Assembly: GCA_018241445.1 (NCBI GenBank)
Contig: JAFEDT010000007.1
Coordinates: forward strand, 62,001-126,000
DNA from: Pseudomonadota bacterium
Lineage (GTDB): Bacteria; Pseudomonadota; Gammaproteobacteria; Steroidobacterales; Steroidobacteraceae
DNA length: 64,000 nucleotides
Reading direction: 5' to 3'
Made by a program: the position numbers and the translations under genes. The notes beneath the pieces are model-generated. The model was not told where the DNA came from. It searched no databases and saw nothing but the letters and a program-made list of their open reading frames with translations. This document shows positions 1-7,437 of the stretch, in pieces (within the stretch, counting starts at the first letter, position 1; each line of letters opens with the position of its first letter).

Positions 1-237
1 CTTGTAGGCTGTCAGCACCCTCATCAGCAGCGCGCGCCGCTCCGCCGGTGTGGTGCGTGAATAACCGTCGAAGGCGCGCCGCGCAGCGGCCACGGCGCGC
101 TCGACATCGGCGGCGCTGCCGAGACTGATCACCCCCGCGGGCCCCTCGGTTGCGGGGTTGATCACCGTGAAGTCACGGGCTACGGCCGGATCGACCCATT
201 GGCCATCGATGTAGAACTGACGGTTTTCGTAGATCAT
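1..237 (-). CDS. Aldehyde dehydrogenase family protein, N-terminal part
   Basis: Seen: an ATG at 237 opens a frame that runs off the window, giving only the first 79 residues. It begins MIYENRQFYIDGQWVDP and continues with an INPATEG-type segment and an AVAAARRAFDGY-like helix. This is the usual start of NAD(P)-dependent aldehyde dehydrogenases, which are about 480 residues long. Known for the family: oxidation of aldehydes to carboxylic acids in the cytoplasm. The catalytic Cys/Glu region lies outside the window, so substrate cannot be judged. It is divergent from the ModE-like gene at 376, with about 140 bp between the two starts. Confidence 0.85.
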   Translation of the reverse strand, partial: MIYENRQFYIDGQWVDPAVARDFTVINPATEGPAGVISLGSAADVERAVAAARRAFDGYSRTTPAERRALLMRVLTAYK

Positions 238-375
238 GGTGCGCCTGCGGATGACTCTTCAGAGAGCCTGTTATTCTACCGCGGCCGTGCCTTGCGGTCC
301 TGCAGCCCTCGCAGGCACCGCCGGCCATGCAGGTCGGTACAGTATGATGGCGTGGGGGATCATCAGGAGGACACC

Positions 376-780
376 GTGGCCGCCACCGTCCGCTTCCGCA
401 TCGACCTGACCACGGCTTGCGCCGTCGGACCCGGCAAGATTGCGCTGCTGGAAGCCATCCGGCGCGGCGGCTCGCTGTCGCAGGCCGCACGCGAACTGCG
501 CATGAGCTATCGGCGTGCCTGGCTGCTGCTGGAAAACCTCAATGCTGCGTTCCTGCACCCGGTTGCGACGCTGAGCACCGGCGGCCGCGGCGGCGGCGGC
601 GCGCGGCTCACCCCCCTGGGCACCGAGTTGATCGCCACCTACCGTTCGCTGGAGGAACAGGTCGAGCGTGCCGCGCGTACGGCGTTCGTGCGGCTGGCCC
701 GCGAGGCCCGCGCGCGCGCGCGGCCCGGCACGCCGCGCAGCTCACGCCGGCCCGTGAAGCCGGCGCGGCGGCGCGCCTGA
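376..780 (+). CDS. ModE-like single-domain winged-helix regulator
   Basis: A 134-residue protein matching the N-terminal DNA-binding domain of ModE (LysR-type winged helix). Helix-turn-helix residues GGSLSQAARELRMSYRRAW lie near positions 33-51, followed by the LTPLGTELI wing and a dimerisation helix. The C-terminal molybdate-binding Mop/TOBE domains are absent and the tail is Arg/Ala-rich. The start is the GTG at 376 because AGGAGG sits 5 bases upstream; a longer upstream reading lacks support. Full ModE represses molybdate uptake and tunes molybdoenzyme genes. One-domain versions are common and their ligand is unclear. A Mo-dependent formate dehydrogenase operon lies about 20 kb away, but any link is inference. 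It converges with the next gene with only 1 bp between stops. Confidence 0.8.
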   Translation: MAATVRFRIDLTTACAVGPGKIALLEAIRRGGSLSQAARELRMSYRRAWLLLENLNAAFLHPVATLSTGGRGGGGARLTPLGTELIATYRSLEEQVERAARTAFVRLAREARARARPGTPRSSRRPVKPARRRA

Positions 781-781
781 A

Positions 782-2425
782 TCAGCCCAACAGCCCGGGC
801 AACAGCTCCGCCAGCGGACCGGGGCGGCCGTACAGGTAGCCCTGGGCGCACTGCACGCCGAGGGTTCGCAGACGTGCGGCCACCCGCTCGGTCTCTACGT
901 ATTCGGCGACAGTCTGCAGCTCCAGGCGCTCTGCGATCAGCACCAGTGCACGCACCAGGGCGTCGGAGCGCGGATTTTCGATTACGTCGCGGGTGAAGCG
1001 CCCGTCGATCTTGATCTGCTGGACCGCCAGCTCCTTCAGATGCATCAGGGACGACACCCCGGTGCCGAAATCATCCAGGGCCACGCGGGCGCCCAGCTCC
1101 GTCACCCGGTCGATGAAGCGCACGGTAGCCGCCAGGTTGCGCATTGCTGCAGCCTCGGTGCACTCGAACACCAGCAGGTCTCCCGGCACCGCGCGCTGCT
1201 TGAGCGTGGTACGCACGAAGTCGGCGAAGCCACGCTCCGAGAGCGACTGCCCGGTGACATTCACCGCGAAGCGCACCCCCCGCGCCAGCAGTTGTTGAGC
1301 GTGCGGCGCGATGCGCTCCAGGACGTGGAGCAACACCCAGCGGTCCAGCCGCTCCAGCAGCTGATAGCGGTCCGCCGCCGCGAGGTACTCGCTGACGCTC
1401 ACCAGCTGACCGTCATCGTCCTTGACACGCAACAGGATCTCGAAGTGCGACGGCCGCCCGGGTGCGACCAGGCTGACTATCGGCTGCGCGTGCAGGACCA
1501 GGCGGTCTTCCGCGAGTGCGTCCGCGATGTCGCGCGATTCGCGCACCTCGGCGCGCCGCCGCACGATGGTGGCATCCGCGATGACGTAGCTCTCCACGCG
1601 GTCGCGGCCGCGTTCCTTGGCGACGCGACAGGCGGTCTCGGCGGCCGCCAGTGTCGAGCCGAGCGACTGTGCATCCGGCAGCTCCGCCAGGCCCACGCTG
1701 ACGGTGACGCGTCCCGGGATATCCGGGAAGTGCGTGGCCGCGATCCGCTCGCGCACCCGGTCCGCCCAGGTGCGCGCCTGGTTCACGGTGTGGTTGAACA
1801 GCACCGCCGCATAACGATCGCCGGACAGGTGTACGGCGGCGCTGCCCTCGGGCAGCAGCCGGTCGCGCCACAGATACGCGACGTCGTGCAACACCCCATC
1901 GCCGCCCTGGAAACCCGCCACGTCGTTCACGGCGTGCATGTGATCCAGGTCGGCGTAGACGACGCAGGACGGCTGCCCCTCCTGGAAGCGCTGTACGACC
2001 TCGAGGTCCAGGGCGCGCCATGCCGACAGCCTGACGGGCGTCTCGACCTGCGCCGCAAGCTGACCTTGCAGCGGCAACACCGCCTGGCCCAGAACTGCAC
2101 TGTCGGCGCCCGTGAAAGGCGCCTGCTCGACGGTGCGGATCGCAGCCACCAGGCCCACAGTGCTGCCGGCTGCCTGCAGCGGGTACAGCAGCGCGCGGTA
2201 CGGCAACAGCGGGCCGCCGGACTTCATACGCATGCGATTCAGGGTCTGGGCGGGCAGGTGCTCGCGCGCCATCCACCACAGCAACTCACGGGTCAGTGTT
2301 TCCAGGACAGCCACCACTTCAGGCTGCGGCACCGGTTCGACCAGGTCTGCGTGCCACACCGGCGCATACACCGCCAGGTGTGCGCACTGCAGGCGCTTTG
2401 TCAGGGAAGCGAGGAATTCCAGCAT
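782..2425 (-). CDS. Degenerate GGDEF / EAL domain protein (c-di-GMP phosphodiesterase type)
   Basis: 547 residues. Residues about 1-125 form a GAF-like sensory part, 140-290 a GGDEF domain and 300-545 an EAL domain. The GGDEF signature is degenerate (SGDRY at 201-205), so diguanylate cyclase activity is unlikely. The EAL domain keeps the residues expected for phosphodiesterase activity: Glu329 in FEILLRV, Asn389, Glu421 in FECTE, Asp451-Asp452 in DDFGTG, Lys472 in IKID and Glu507 in AEYVE (usually AEGVE). Predicted role: hydrolysis of cyclic di-GMP or its sensing. The ATG at 2425 is preceded by GAGGAA with good spacing, 10 bp after the stop of the outer-membrane protein gene. It therefore appears to be the last gene of the fibre-like operon, implying c-di-GMP control of that structure (inference). 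Confidence 0.9.
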   Translation of the reverse strand: MLEFLASLTKRLQCAHLAVYAPVWHADLVEPVPQPEVVAVLETLTRELLWWMAREHLPAQTLNRMRMKSGGPLLPYRALLYPLQAAGSTVGLVAAIRTVEQAPFTGADSAVLGQAVLPLQGQLAAQVETPVRLSAWRALDLEVVQRFQEGQPSCVVYADLDHMHAVNDVAGFQGGDGVLHDVAYLWRDRLLPEGSAAVHLSGDRYAAVLFNHTVNQARTWADRVRERIAATHFPDIPGRVTVSVGLAELPDAQSLGSTLAAAETACRVAKERGRDRVESYVIADATIVRRRAEVRESRDIADALAEDRLVLHAQPIVSLVAPGRPSHFEILLRVKDDDGQLVSVSEYLAAADRYQLLERLDRWVLLHVLERIAPHAQQLLARGVRFAVNVTGQSLSERGFADFVRTTLKQRAVPGDLLVFECTEAAAMRNLAATVRFIDRVTELGARVALDDFGTGVSSLMHLKELAVQQIKIDGRFTRDVIENPRSDALVRALVLIAERLELQTVAEYVETERVAARLRTLGVQCAQGYLYGRPGPLAELLPGLLG

Positions 2426-2435
2426 GATCGGTTCC

Positions 2436-4562
2436 TCATTTGATGCGCCGCGCGCCGATGGCTACTTCGGTGCGGTCGCGAGTCTGCACCTCAACCTCGG
2501 TGCGGCCCGAGTCCGCCAGTGCCCAGGGCAACGGCAGATTGTCTGACTGCACGGTGATCACGTGATGACCCGCGATCACGGCGGGGAAATCGAAGCGCCC
2601 GCTGGCATCGGTGCGTACCGAGAAGCGCCCGTCCACGACGACGGTCACGTTGGCGGCGCCCGTCTCGCCGGCGTCGTAGCGGCCGTTCTCATTGGCGTCG
2701 AGATAGATTACGCCACTCAGCCGGCCCGACCCCGAGCCAGCCGTGCCGCCCAGCGGCACGAAGTGCCCGCCGCGCGCGTCCTGGTAACGCACTGTCAAAA
2801 ACCAGCCACGCTGCCCCTGGGACGCCTGCGGCGTCGCCAGCGGCGGATTGATGGGTGAGTTCACGACCAGCGGAGTCCAGGACCCGGTCCGGTTCTCGTA
2901 GTAGCTGAACAGCACGGCCCAGTTGCGGCTCGCCTGGTAGTTGAGCGTGACGTCCGCGTTGGTGTTGGGTGCCGCGCGTCCCGCAATCGCCTGGGCCCAC
3001 TGCACGCTGCCCACGAGCGACAGCCGCGCGCTCAGGTCCGCGCCGCCGTAGGCGGCCAGGCGCACGATGGTGGCGCCCTGCTGCGGCTGGCCGGGAATAT
3101 CCTCGCCGCTGATCCGATCCAGGCCGGCGGCGCTGGACAACCGCCAGCCGGTGCGCAGACTCCAGTCCTGCTGCACGGTCACGGAAGCATCGTGCGTCTG
3201 TGCGCTGGAGGCATATCCGGCCTGCAAGCGCACAGTACCCAGTGCGTCGGCCTGATCGGCGTAGCCCTGCAGCGACCAGGCGCTGTTGTGGCTGCCGTCA
3301 TGGGCCAGCAGCAGGTTGGCGATGGCGCCGACGCCGGTGTCGCGCAGAAGCTGGCGCCGCAGCCCGCCGTTGACGAAAGTACTGTCGACGCCGTGGCCCG
3401 AGACCGACAACACCTCGTCCACACCGAAGTCGGCGCTCCAGCGCCGCGTCTGGTAGTCGGCGCGGTAATAACCGCCCTGCAGGTCACTGGCGATGAGCTG
3501 ATTGCCCCAGGCAAGCCCCGGGTCGACGCGGAAGGCGCCAAAGGACTGCGTGAGCGCGCCGCGGGCATGCACGCCGTCCAGCCACACGCCCACGGCGTTA
3601 CCGCCGTGGTTGAGGGTGCCGTCGATCAGGTTCATCTGCGCACGGTTGCCGCCATCCTGCCAGGCTGCGCTCAGCAAAGCGGTGCTGGAGTCGATGCGCG
3701 AGTTCGCAGCCTGTCCCGGACCCGCGGCCGCATCCAGGGGCTGGTAGTAGATGTTGGCATTCTGCGCTGCGGCATATTCGCCGCCGACAATCCAGTGGGC
3801 CGCCGGCTGATACTGCGCACCCGCGCTGACGACCGAGCCGCCGAGGGTGGTGAAGGTTGGCACCTTGATGCCGCTGTAAATGCCCGGCTCGCCGGCGCCG
3901 GCAACCAGTTGCAATCCGGAGGGGCCGCGCCACTCGGTGGTCACGCCGAGCATCCCGGAACCGGGCAGCACGAAGCGCGGCTGGGCGCGTGCCAGCCCGA
4001 TCAGCGGGCTGTTCAGGTCACCGAGCGTGTTGTCGGCCTGCCAGCCGTCGTCGAAAGGCATGGCCCTCTGGTGTATGACGAAGGAGCCGCGACTGTCACG
4101 CGGTCCGATGATGCCGGCGTCGCCGCTCAGGCGCAGCGCGCCGTCGGCCGACCACGCACCCCAGTTGCGGGTATCCCACTGCGCGTCCGCCACGACGCCG
4201 TTCTCGTGCACCTCCGGCGCCGCGTTGGCGCCCGACTGGCTCAGCCCGCTGGCCAGGGCATCGATACGAATGCTGCGCGCCGCGCCGGATGCATCACTGC
4301 CCGCGACCAGGTCGCCGCTCGACACGTCGGGCGCCAGGTTGCCACCGTCGATCAGGCGATCCTGGTATCCGGAGGGCGATCCGCCACCCGGCGGCGCCGG
4401 AGGCCCGGTAGCGCCGACCGCACCGGCAGCTCGCTCGGTGTCGGCGGCCTCACCGGCCCCAGCAGCCTCAGCAGCTCCGGCAGCGCCGGCGGCCGCGAGC
4501 GCCACGCACGCCACCAGCCACGGCCACGCACGCCGCGTGAGGCGTGGCGCGCGCGTGTTCAT
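2436..4562 (-). CDS. Outer-membrane beta-barrel protein with C-terminal SdrD/CarboxypepD-like domain
   Basis: 708 residues. An N-terminal signal peptide (residues 1-31, Arg-rich then hydrophobic, ending in Ala-X-Ala-type sites) is followed by an Ala/Gly/Pro-rich linker. A long region of alternating short beta strands rich in Gly, Asn, Trp and Tyr (about 110-600) is typical of an outer-membrane barrel. The last ~93 residues contain SGVIYLDANENGRYDAGE, a Ca-binding-like loop of SdrD B / carboxypeptidase-regulatory folds. The ATG at 4562 overlaps the chaperone stop (ATGA), so the two are translationally coupled. Position after subunit and chaperone genes suggests an usher-like exporter, and TcfC-type ushers also end in such a domain. 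I do not see a decisive usher signature, so the exporter role is inference. Ala/Gly low-complexity DNA at the 5' end might be slippage-prone. Confidence 0.75.
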   Translation of the reverse strand: MNTRAPRLTRRAWPWLVACVALAAAGAAGAAEAAGAGEAADTERAAGAVGATGPPAPPGGGSPSGYQDRLIDGGNLAPDVSSGDLVAGSDASGAARSIRIDALASGLSQSGANAAPEVHENGVVADAQWDTRNWGAWSADGALRLSGDAGIIGPRDSRGSFVIHQRAMPFDDGWQADNTLGDLNSPLIGLARAQPRFVLPGSGMLGVTTEWRGPSGLQLVAGAGEPGIYSGIKVPTFTTLGGSVVSAGAQYQPAAHWIVGGEYAAAQNANIYYQPLDAAAGPGQAANSRIDSSTALLSAAWQDGGNRAQMNLIDGTLNHGGNAVGVWLDGVHARGALTQSFGAFRVDPGLAWGNQLIASDLQGGYYRADYQTRRWSADFGVDEVLSVSGHGVDSTFVNGGLRRQLLRDTGVGAIANLLLAHDGSHNSAWSLQGYADQADALGTVRLQAGYASSAQTHDASVTVQQDWSLRTGWRLSSAAGLDRISGEDIPGQPQQGATIVRLAAYGGADLSARLSLVGSVQWAQAIAGRAAPNTNADVTLNYQASRNWAVLFSYYENRTGSWTPLVVNSPINPPLATPQASQGQRGWFLTVRYQDARGGHFVPLGGTAGSGSGRLSGVIYLDANENGRYDAGETGAANVTVVVDGRFSVRTDASGRFDFPAVIAGHHVITVQSDNLPLPWALADSGRTEVEVQTRDRTEVAIGARRIK

Positions 4563-5350
4563 TTGAACTGCTCGTCGAGTTCTTTGCGCTGCTGGCCCCA
4601 CTCAAGGGTTCCCTTGACCGTGACCGGGAATACCAGGGGCGGTGCGGCCTTGTCGCCGACGGAGGGGCTGAGCGCCAGGGTGCGCTCCTCCCCCGGCAGG
4701 ATGGGAAAGTCCGAGGGTGTGAAATCGTACTTGTTGCCCGCGGCGTCGCGCCCGGACAGGAATCCGCCCAGGCGGGTATGGGCGGTGCCGGAATTGTGGA
4801 TGCGCAGCGCCGGCAGCCGCTGGCCGTTGAGGGTGACCACGGTGGGCCCGAACACCTCGAGCTCCGGCGCCGCGTCGCCGATCGTGACGTACACAATGAC
4901 GCCGATGCGGCCGACGATGGGCAGCTTCACCGCCGATGCCCGGGCGACCGAGGGCTCGTCCGCCTCGATCATGATGGCGAAACGGCACTCGGTGGCCGGC
5001 GCATCCCTGGGCACCTGCACCTCGAAGCGGTAGCGCGCGGTAGCGCCCGCGGCCAGCTTCACCAGCGGACGCTCGATGGCCACCCACGGGCGGCAACTCC
5101 CGGGAAGCGGTTCATCCTGGAAGCTCACGCTGTTGTCGCGGCCGAGCGCGAAGTCAGCGGTGTGCACCCTGAAGGCAGCCGGGTCACCGGCGCCGTTGGT
5201 GATCTCGATCACCTCGCGCAGCAGGGCCCCGGCGCGGGCGTTGGCCTCCACGCGCGGCGGGGAGACCAGTGCGGCGAAACCATCAGCGAGTGCCGTGCCG
5301 CTGCTGCAGATGAGGCAGAACAAGGCCGCGATGCAAGACGGATGGCGCAC
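4559..5350 (-). CDS. Periplasmic pilus-assembly chaperone-like protein
   Basis: About 263 residues with a signal peptide (RHPSCIAALFCLICSSG, then TALA cleavage) and a beta-rich body. The mature start (FAALVSPPRVEANARAG) and the VIEITN segment resemble the first Ig-like domain of PapD/fimbrial chaperones. A second beta domain begins around the LRIHNSGTAHTRLGGF stretch. Predicted role: to hold and deliver secreted subunits in the periplasm. GTG at 5350 is preferred over TTG at 5356 because GAGG lies 7 bases upstream of the GTG but only 1 base from the TTG. If TTG is used it overlaps the preceding stop (TTGA). It ends in the start codon of the outer-membrane protein gene. Classification as a PapD-type chaperone is by pattern only. 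Confidence 0.72.
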   Translation of the reverse strand: MRHPSCIAALFCLICSSGTALADGFAALVSPPRVEANARAGALLREVIEITNGAGDPAAFRVHTADFALGRDNSVSFQDEPLPGSCRPWVAIERPLVKLAAGATARYRFEVQVPRDAPATECRFAIMIEADEPSVARASAVKLPIVGRIGVIVYVTIGDAAPELEVFGPTVVTLNGQRLPALRIHNSGTAHTRLGGFLSGRDAAGNKYDFTPSDFPILPGEERTLALSPSVGDKAAPPLVFPVTVKGTLEWGQQRKELDEQFK

Positions 5351-5352
5351 GA

Positions 5353-5832
5353 TCAACCCTCGTCCATTTCAAAGTGGAAGTTCACGGGATAACTCTGCGA
5401 GAGGCGCCGGCCGTCGACCGTGACGGTCAACTGCACGACGTCCTCGATGACGGGACTCAGGATCGGCCCGACGTACACCAGGGCGCGGCTGCCCGCGTCC
5501 AGCTCACCGGGCAGCAACCGGCCCTGGGTGGTCCACGACGCATGCATCGCGCCAGGCTGCTGTGCCGGCAACACCATGTAGATACGTCCCCTGCGCTTCA
5601 GCCACGGTGCGACGTTCAGGCGCACGCGCAGTTGCAGCGTGCCGGTCAACTGCCGCGCAGCCGGGCCGCGTGGGGGCCCGGAGGGCCAGCGCATGGCAAG
5701 CGTGGCGTTGTAGGGCAGCGTGCCGGAGTCGTCGATGAGCGCCGGGGCGGCCTGCGCCAGAGTGGCCTGCGCCACGGCGGCGGCGAGTGCGAGCCAGATT
5801 ATGCAGAATGGGCGGATGTACGAGCGTCGCAT
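5353..5832 (-). CDS. Secreted small beta-rich protein of the fibre operon, function unknown
   Basis: 159 residues. The ATG at 5832 begins a clear signal peptide (MRRSYIRPFCIIWLALAAAV, cleavage near AQA-AP). The mature part is predicted mostly beta strand, with segments such as LTGTLQLRVRLNVAP, RGRIYMVLPAQQ and VVQLTVTVDGRRLSQ. It has no cysteine after the signal. I do not recognise a family. It lies between the second subunit gene (25 bp gap) and the chaperone, with which it overlaps or nearly overlaps. A tip or adaptor subunit, or an accessory periplasmic protein, would fit the context; this is inference. Confidence 0.65.
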   Translation of the reverse strand: MRRSYIRPFCIIWLALAAAVAQATLAQAAPALIDDSGTLPYNATLAMRWPSGPPRGPAARQLTGTLQLRVRLNVAPWLKRRGRIYMVLPAQQPGAMHASWTTQGRLLPGELDAGSRALVYVGPILSPVIEDVVQLTVTVDGRRLSQSYPVNFHFEMDEG

Positions 5833-5857
5833 GGCGGGGTGCCTGGGTGATCCCGCC

Positions 5858-6547
5858 TCAAGGCGCAGAAATGGTGTAGGTGACGCGGCCCGTGAAGGTG
5901 CCCGCTGCCGGCACGACCGTGTTGCCGTAGGAGAAGCTCCAGCAGCTCTCGGCCCATTGATCGCGGCTGACGCTGCCGAGGGTCTGCGAGCCACCCGCCG
6001 TGAAGCTCCCGGCGGGGAAAGGTTCAGCGCCTAAATCGCCGTTGCCGCGGCTGGTCCAGCTGATCTGCGAAAACGGAATCGGGTCCCCGGCCGCATTCAG
6101 CAAAGTTGCCGGGACGGTAGCGATCAGGGTGGCACCGCTCGGGCCGCCGTTGCCCTGGCCCGTGGTGCGGTAGAAGGCCCCGACGTACAGCTCACCCGGG
6201 GCGTTGCAGAAGGGGTAGTTGTCCAGAAAGCTGTTCGACTGGGTGCTGTTGGTGGTCATGGTCTGCACGGCGCCACTGCCCACCGCGGCGGCCGGGACAC
6301 TGACCGACACGACGTTGACCGTCGCGTTGTTCGCCGGCTTGCCCCCGGAGTTGTAGATTCCGACGCTGAAGCTGCCGACACCGACGGCCAGAAACAGCGT
6401 CTTGGGAGCCGCCGGCGTCAGGTTGACGGTATAGGCGGGCGCCGCGCCGCCGTAGCCGGCGGCACCGCAGGCCAGCAGCATCGCTGCTGCCGGCCCACGG
6501 AGGGTTCCGCGACAACGGGCGTCGCCGTTGCAGGTTCCGCGAAACAT
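5858..6547 (-). CDS. Putative secreted fibre subunit 2
   Basis: About 229 residues if the ATG at 6547 is used, with an Arg-containing N region and a hydrophobic stretch (PAAAMLLACGAAGYGGAA) as signal peptide. A start at 6481 is an alternative, since neither has a strong ribosome site. The mature part is Gly/Ser/Thr/Asn-rich with beta character. It ends VVPAAGTFTGRVTYTISAP, closely matching the end of the neighbouring 212-residue protein (VPAAGTYGG ... GRVVYTASLP). It is thus a paralogous subunit. Two cysteines (FCNAP and ESCWSF) could form a disulfide. Likely an exported minor subunit handled by the chaperone two genes downstream. Confidence 0.7.
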   Translation of the reverse strand: MFRGTCNGDARCRGTLRGPAAAMLLACGAAGYGGAAPAYTVNLTPAAPKTLFLAVGVGSFSVGIYNSGGKPANNATVNVVSVSVPAAAVGSGAVQTMTTNSTQSNSFLDNYPFCNAPGELYVGAFYRTTGQGNGGPSGATLIATVPATLLNAAGDPIPFSQISWTSRGNGDLGAEPFPAGSFTAGGSQTLGSVSRDQWAESCWSFSYGNTVVPAAGTFTGRVTYTISAP

Positions 6548-6584
6548 CGTCGCACCCGAGGCAGCCGTCCCGGAGCAGACGACT

Positions 6585-7223
6585 TCAGGGGAGCGAGGCG
6601 GTATAAACCACCCGCCCGTTGCCCGTGTTGCCCGCGCCGCCGCCGCCATAGGTGCCGGCCGCCGGCACGTTGGCATTGGCATAGGCGTAGGTCCACTTGG
6701 CATCCTGCTTCACGACCTTGCCCACCGCGTTGAGCGTGATGCTGGTGGTAGCGCCGTCGGCCAGCGCCGGCGCTGGGAGCACGGTGCCAGTCGTGTTGGC
6801 GGCGGCCGTCGTCGTGATCTGCCCGTAGCTGATGGTGTCGCCCGCACCGTCGTTGAGGGCGCCGGCCGTGGTCGAAGTGAAGGTGACGTTGCCGTTGTTA
6901 CCCACGACCACCGCCGTCTCGATGCCACCGGCGAGGTCGCCGCCGACGCCGGCAATCGCCACGCCGTTACCGACCTGGGCGGCAGTGGGACTGAAGGTGA
7001 TCTGGTCGACCGTGCCGAGGGTGCCGAAGCTGCCCACGGCGCTGCCGGTCCCGGTTCCAACTCGCAGGAACAGGAACTTCGGGATGGTGACCTGGAAGTC
7101 CACGTGGGCCGTGGCGGTCAGGGCCCCGCCGCCGGTCTGGAAGTTGGATTCGGCGTTTGCAAGCATCGGCGCCGCGAGGGCGGCCGTGGCCAGCAACGCC
7201 TTGACAGTTACTGGAATACGCAT
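6585..7223 (-). CDS. Putative secreted fibre major subunit 1
   Basis: 212 residues with a textbook signal peptide (MRIPVTVKALLATAALAAPM, then LANA cleavage before ES). The mature chain is Gly/Ala/Thr-rich, lacks cysteine, and has regular beta strands such as VDFQVTIPKFLFLRV near its start and GRVVYTASLP at its end. First gene of the operon, as expected for a major structural subunit. An AGGA-type ribosome site lies about 9 bases upstream of the ATG. The C-terminal motif is shared with the next protein. In chaperone-assembled fibres such conserved end strands mediate chaperone and subunit contacts; applying that here is inference. No close named family recognised. Confidence 0.72.
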   Translation of the reverse strand: MRIPVTVKALLATAALAAPMLANAESNFQTGGGALTATAHVDFQVTIPKFLFLRVGTGTGSAVGSFGTLGTVDQITFSPTAAQVGNGVAIAGVGGDLAGGIETAVVVGNNGNVTFTSTTAGALNDGAGDTISYGQITTTAAANTTGTVLPAPALADGATTSITLNAVGKVVKQDAKWTYAYANANVPAAGTYGGGGAGNTGNGRVVYTASLP

Positions 7224-7295
7224 GTCGATGATTCCTGCCTGAAGGGTTGGAAGTTAGCCCGCGGACAGCTTAGGCAACGCCAACATGACTGCGGC

Positions 7296-7311
7296 GTGTG
7301 TTATGTCACAC
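7296..7311. promoter_or_regulatory. Short inverted repeat upstream of fibre operon
   Basis: GTGTG and CACAC arms separated by 6 bp, about 75-90 bp upstream of the first subunit ATG (7223), in the only sizeable gap before this operon. It resembles a regulator half-site pair but has a spacing of 6 rather than the 8 of a CRP/Vfr site. A candidate operator only. Confidence 0.3.
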
Positions 7312-7398
7312 TTCGTCCGAGTTGCCGCAGTGCGACAAGAAGGGCCGCAGGGGAATTGTGATCGCGTTTGCAGTCAGCGATCGGGCGGGGCGCGCCCG

Positions 7399-7415
7399 CA
7401 GGGCCGGTGGCCCTG
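7399..7415 (-). terminator. GC hairpin after the flavoprotein gene
   Basis: A perfect 7-bp stem (CAGGGCC / GGCCCTG) with a 3-base loop lies just past the stop of the minus-strand flavoprotein gene. No T-run follows, so it may be a weak or factor-assisted terminator, or simply GC-rich chance. Confidence 0.3.
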
Positions 7416-7437
7416 AGGTTGTTGCGGTGCCGCGGCC

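Noticed and set aside
7296..7311. CRP/Vfr binding site before the fibre operon
   Set aside because: The TGTG/CACA arms are 6 bp apart, not the 8 bp required, so it is kept only as an unassigned inverted repeat.
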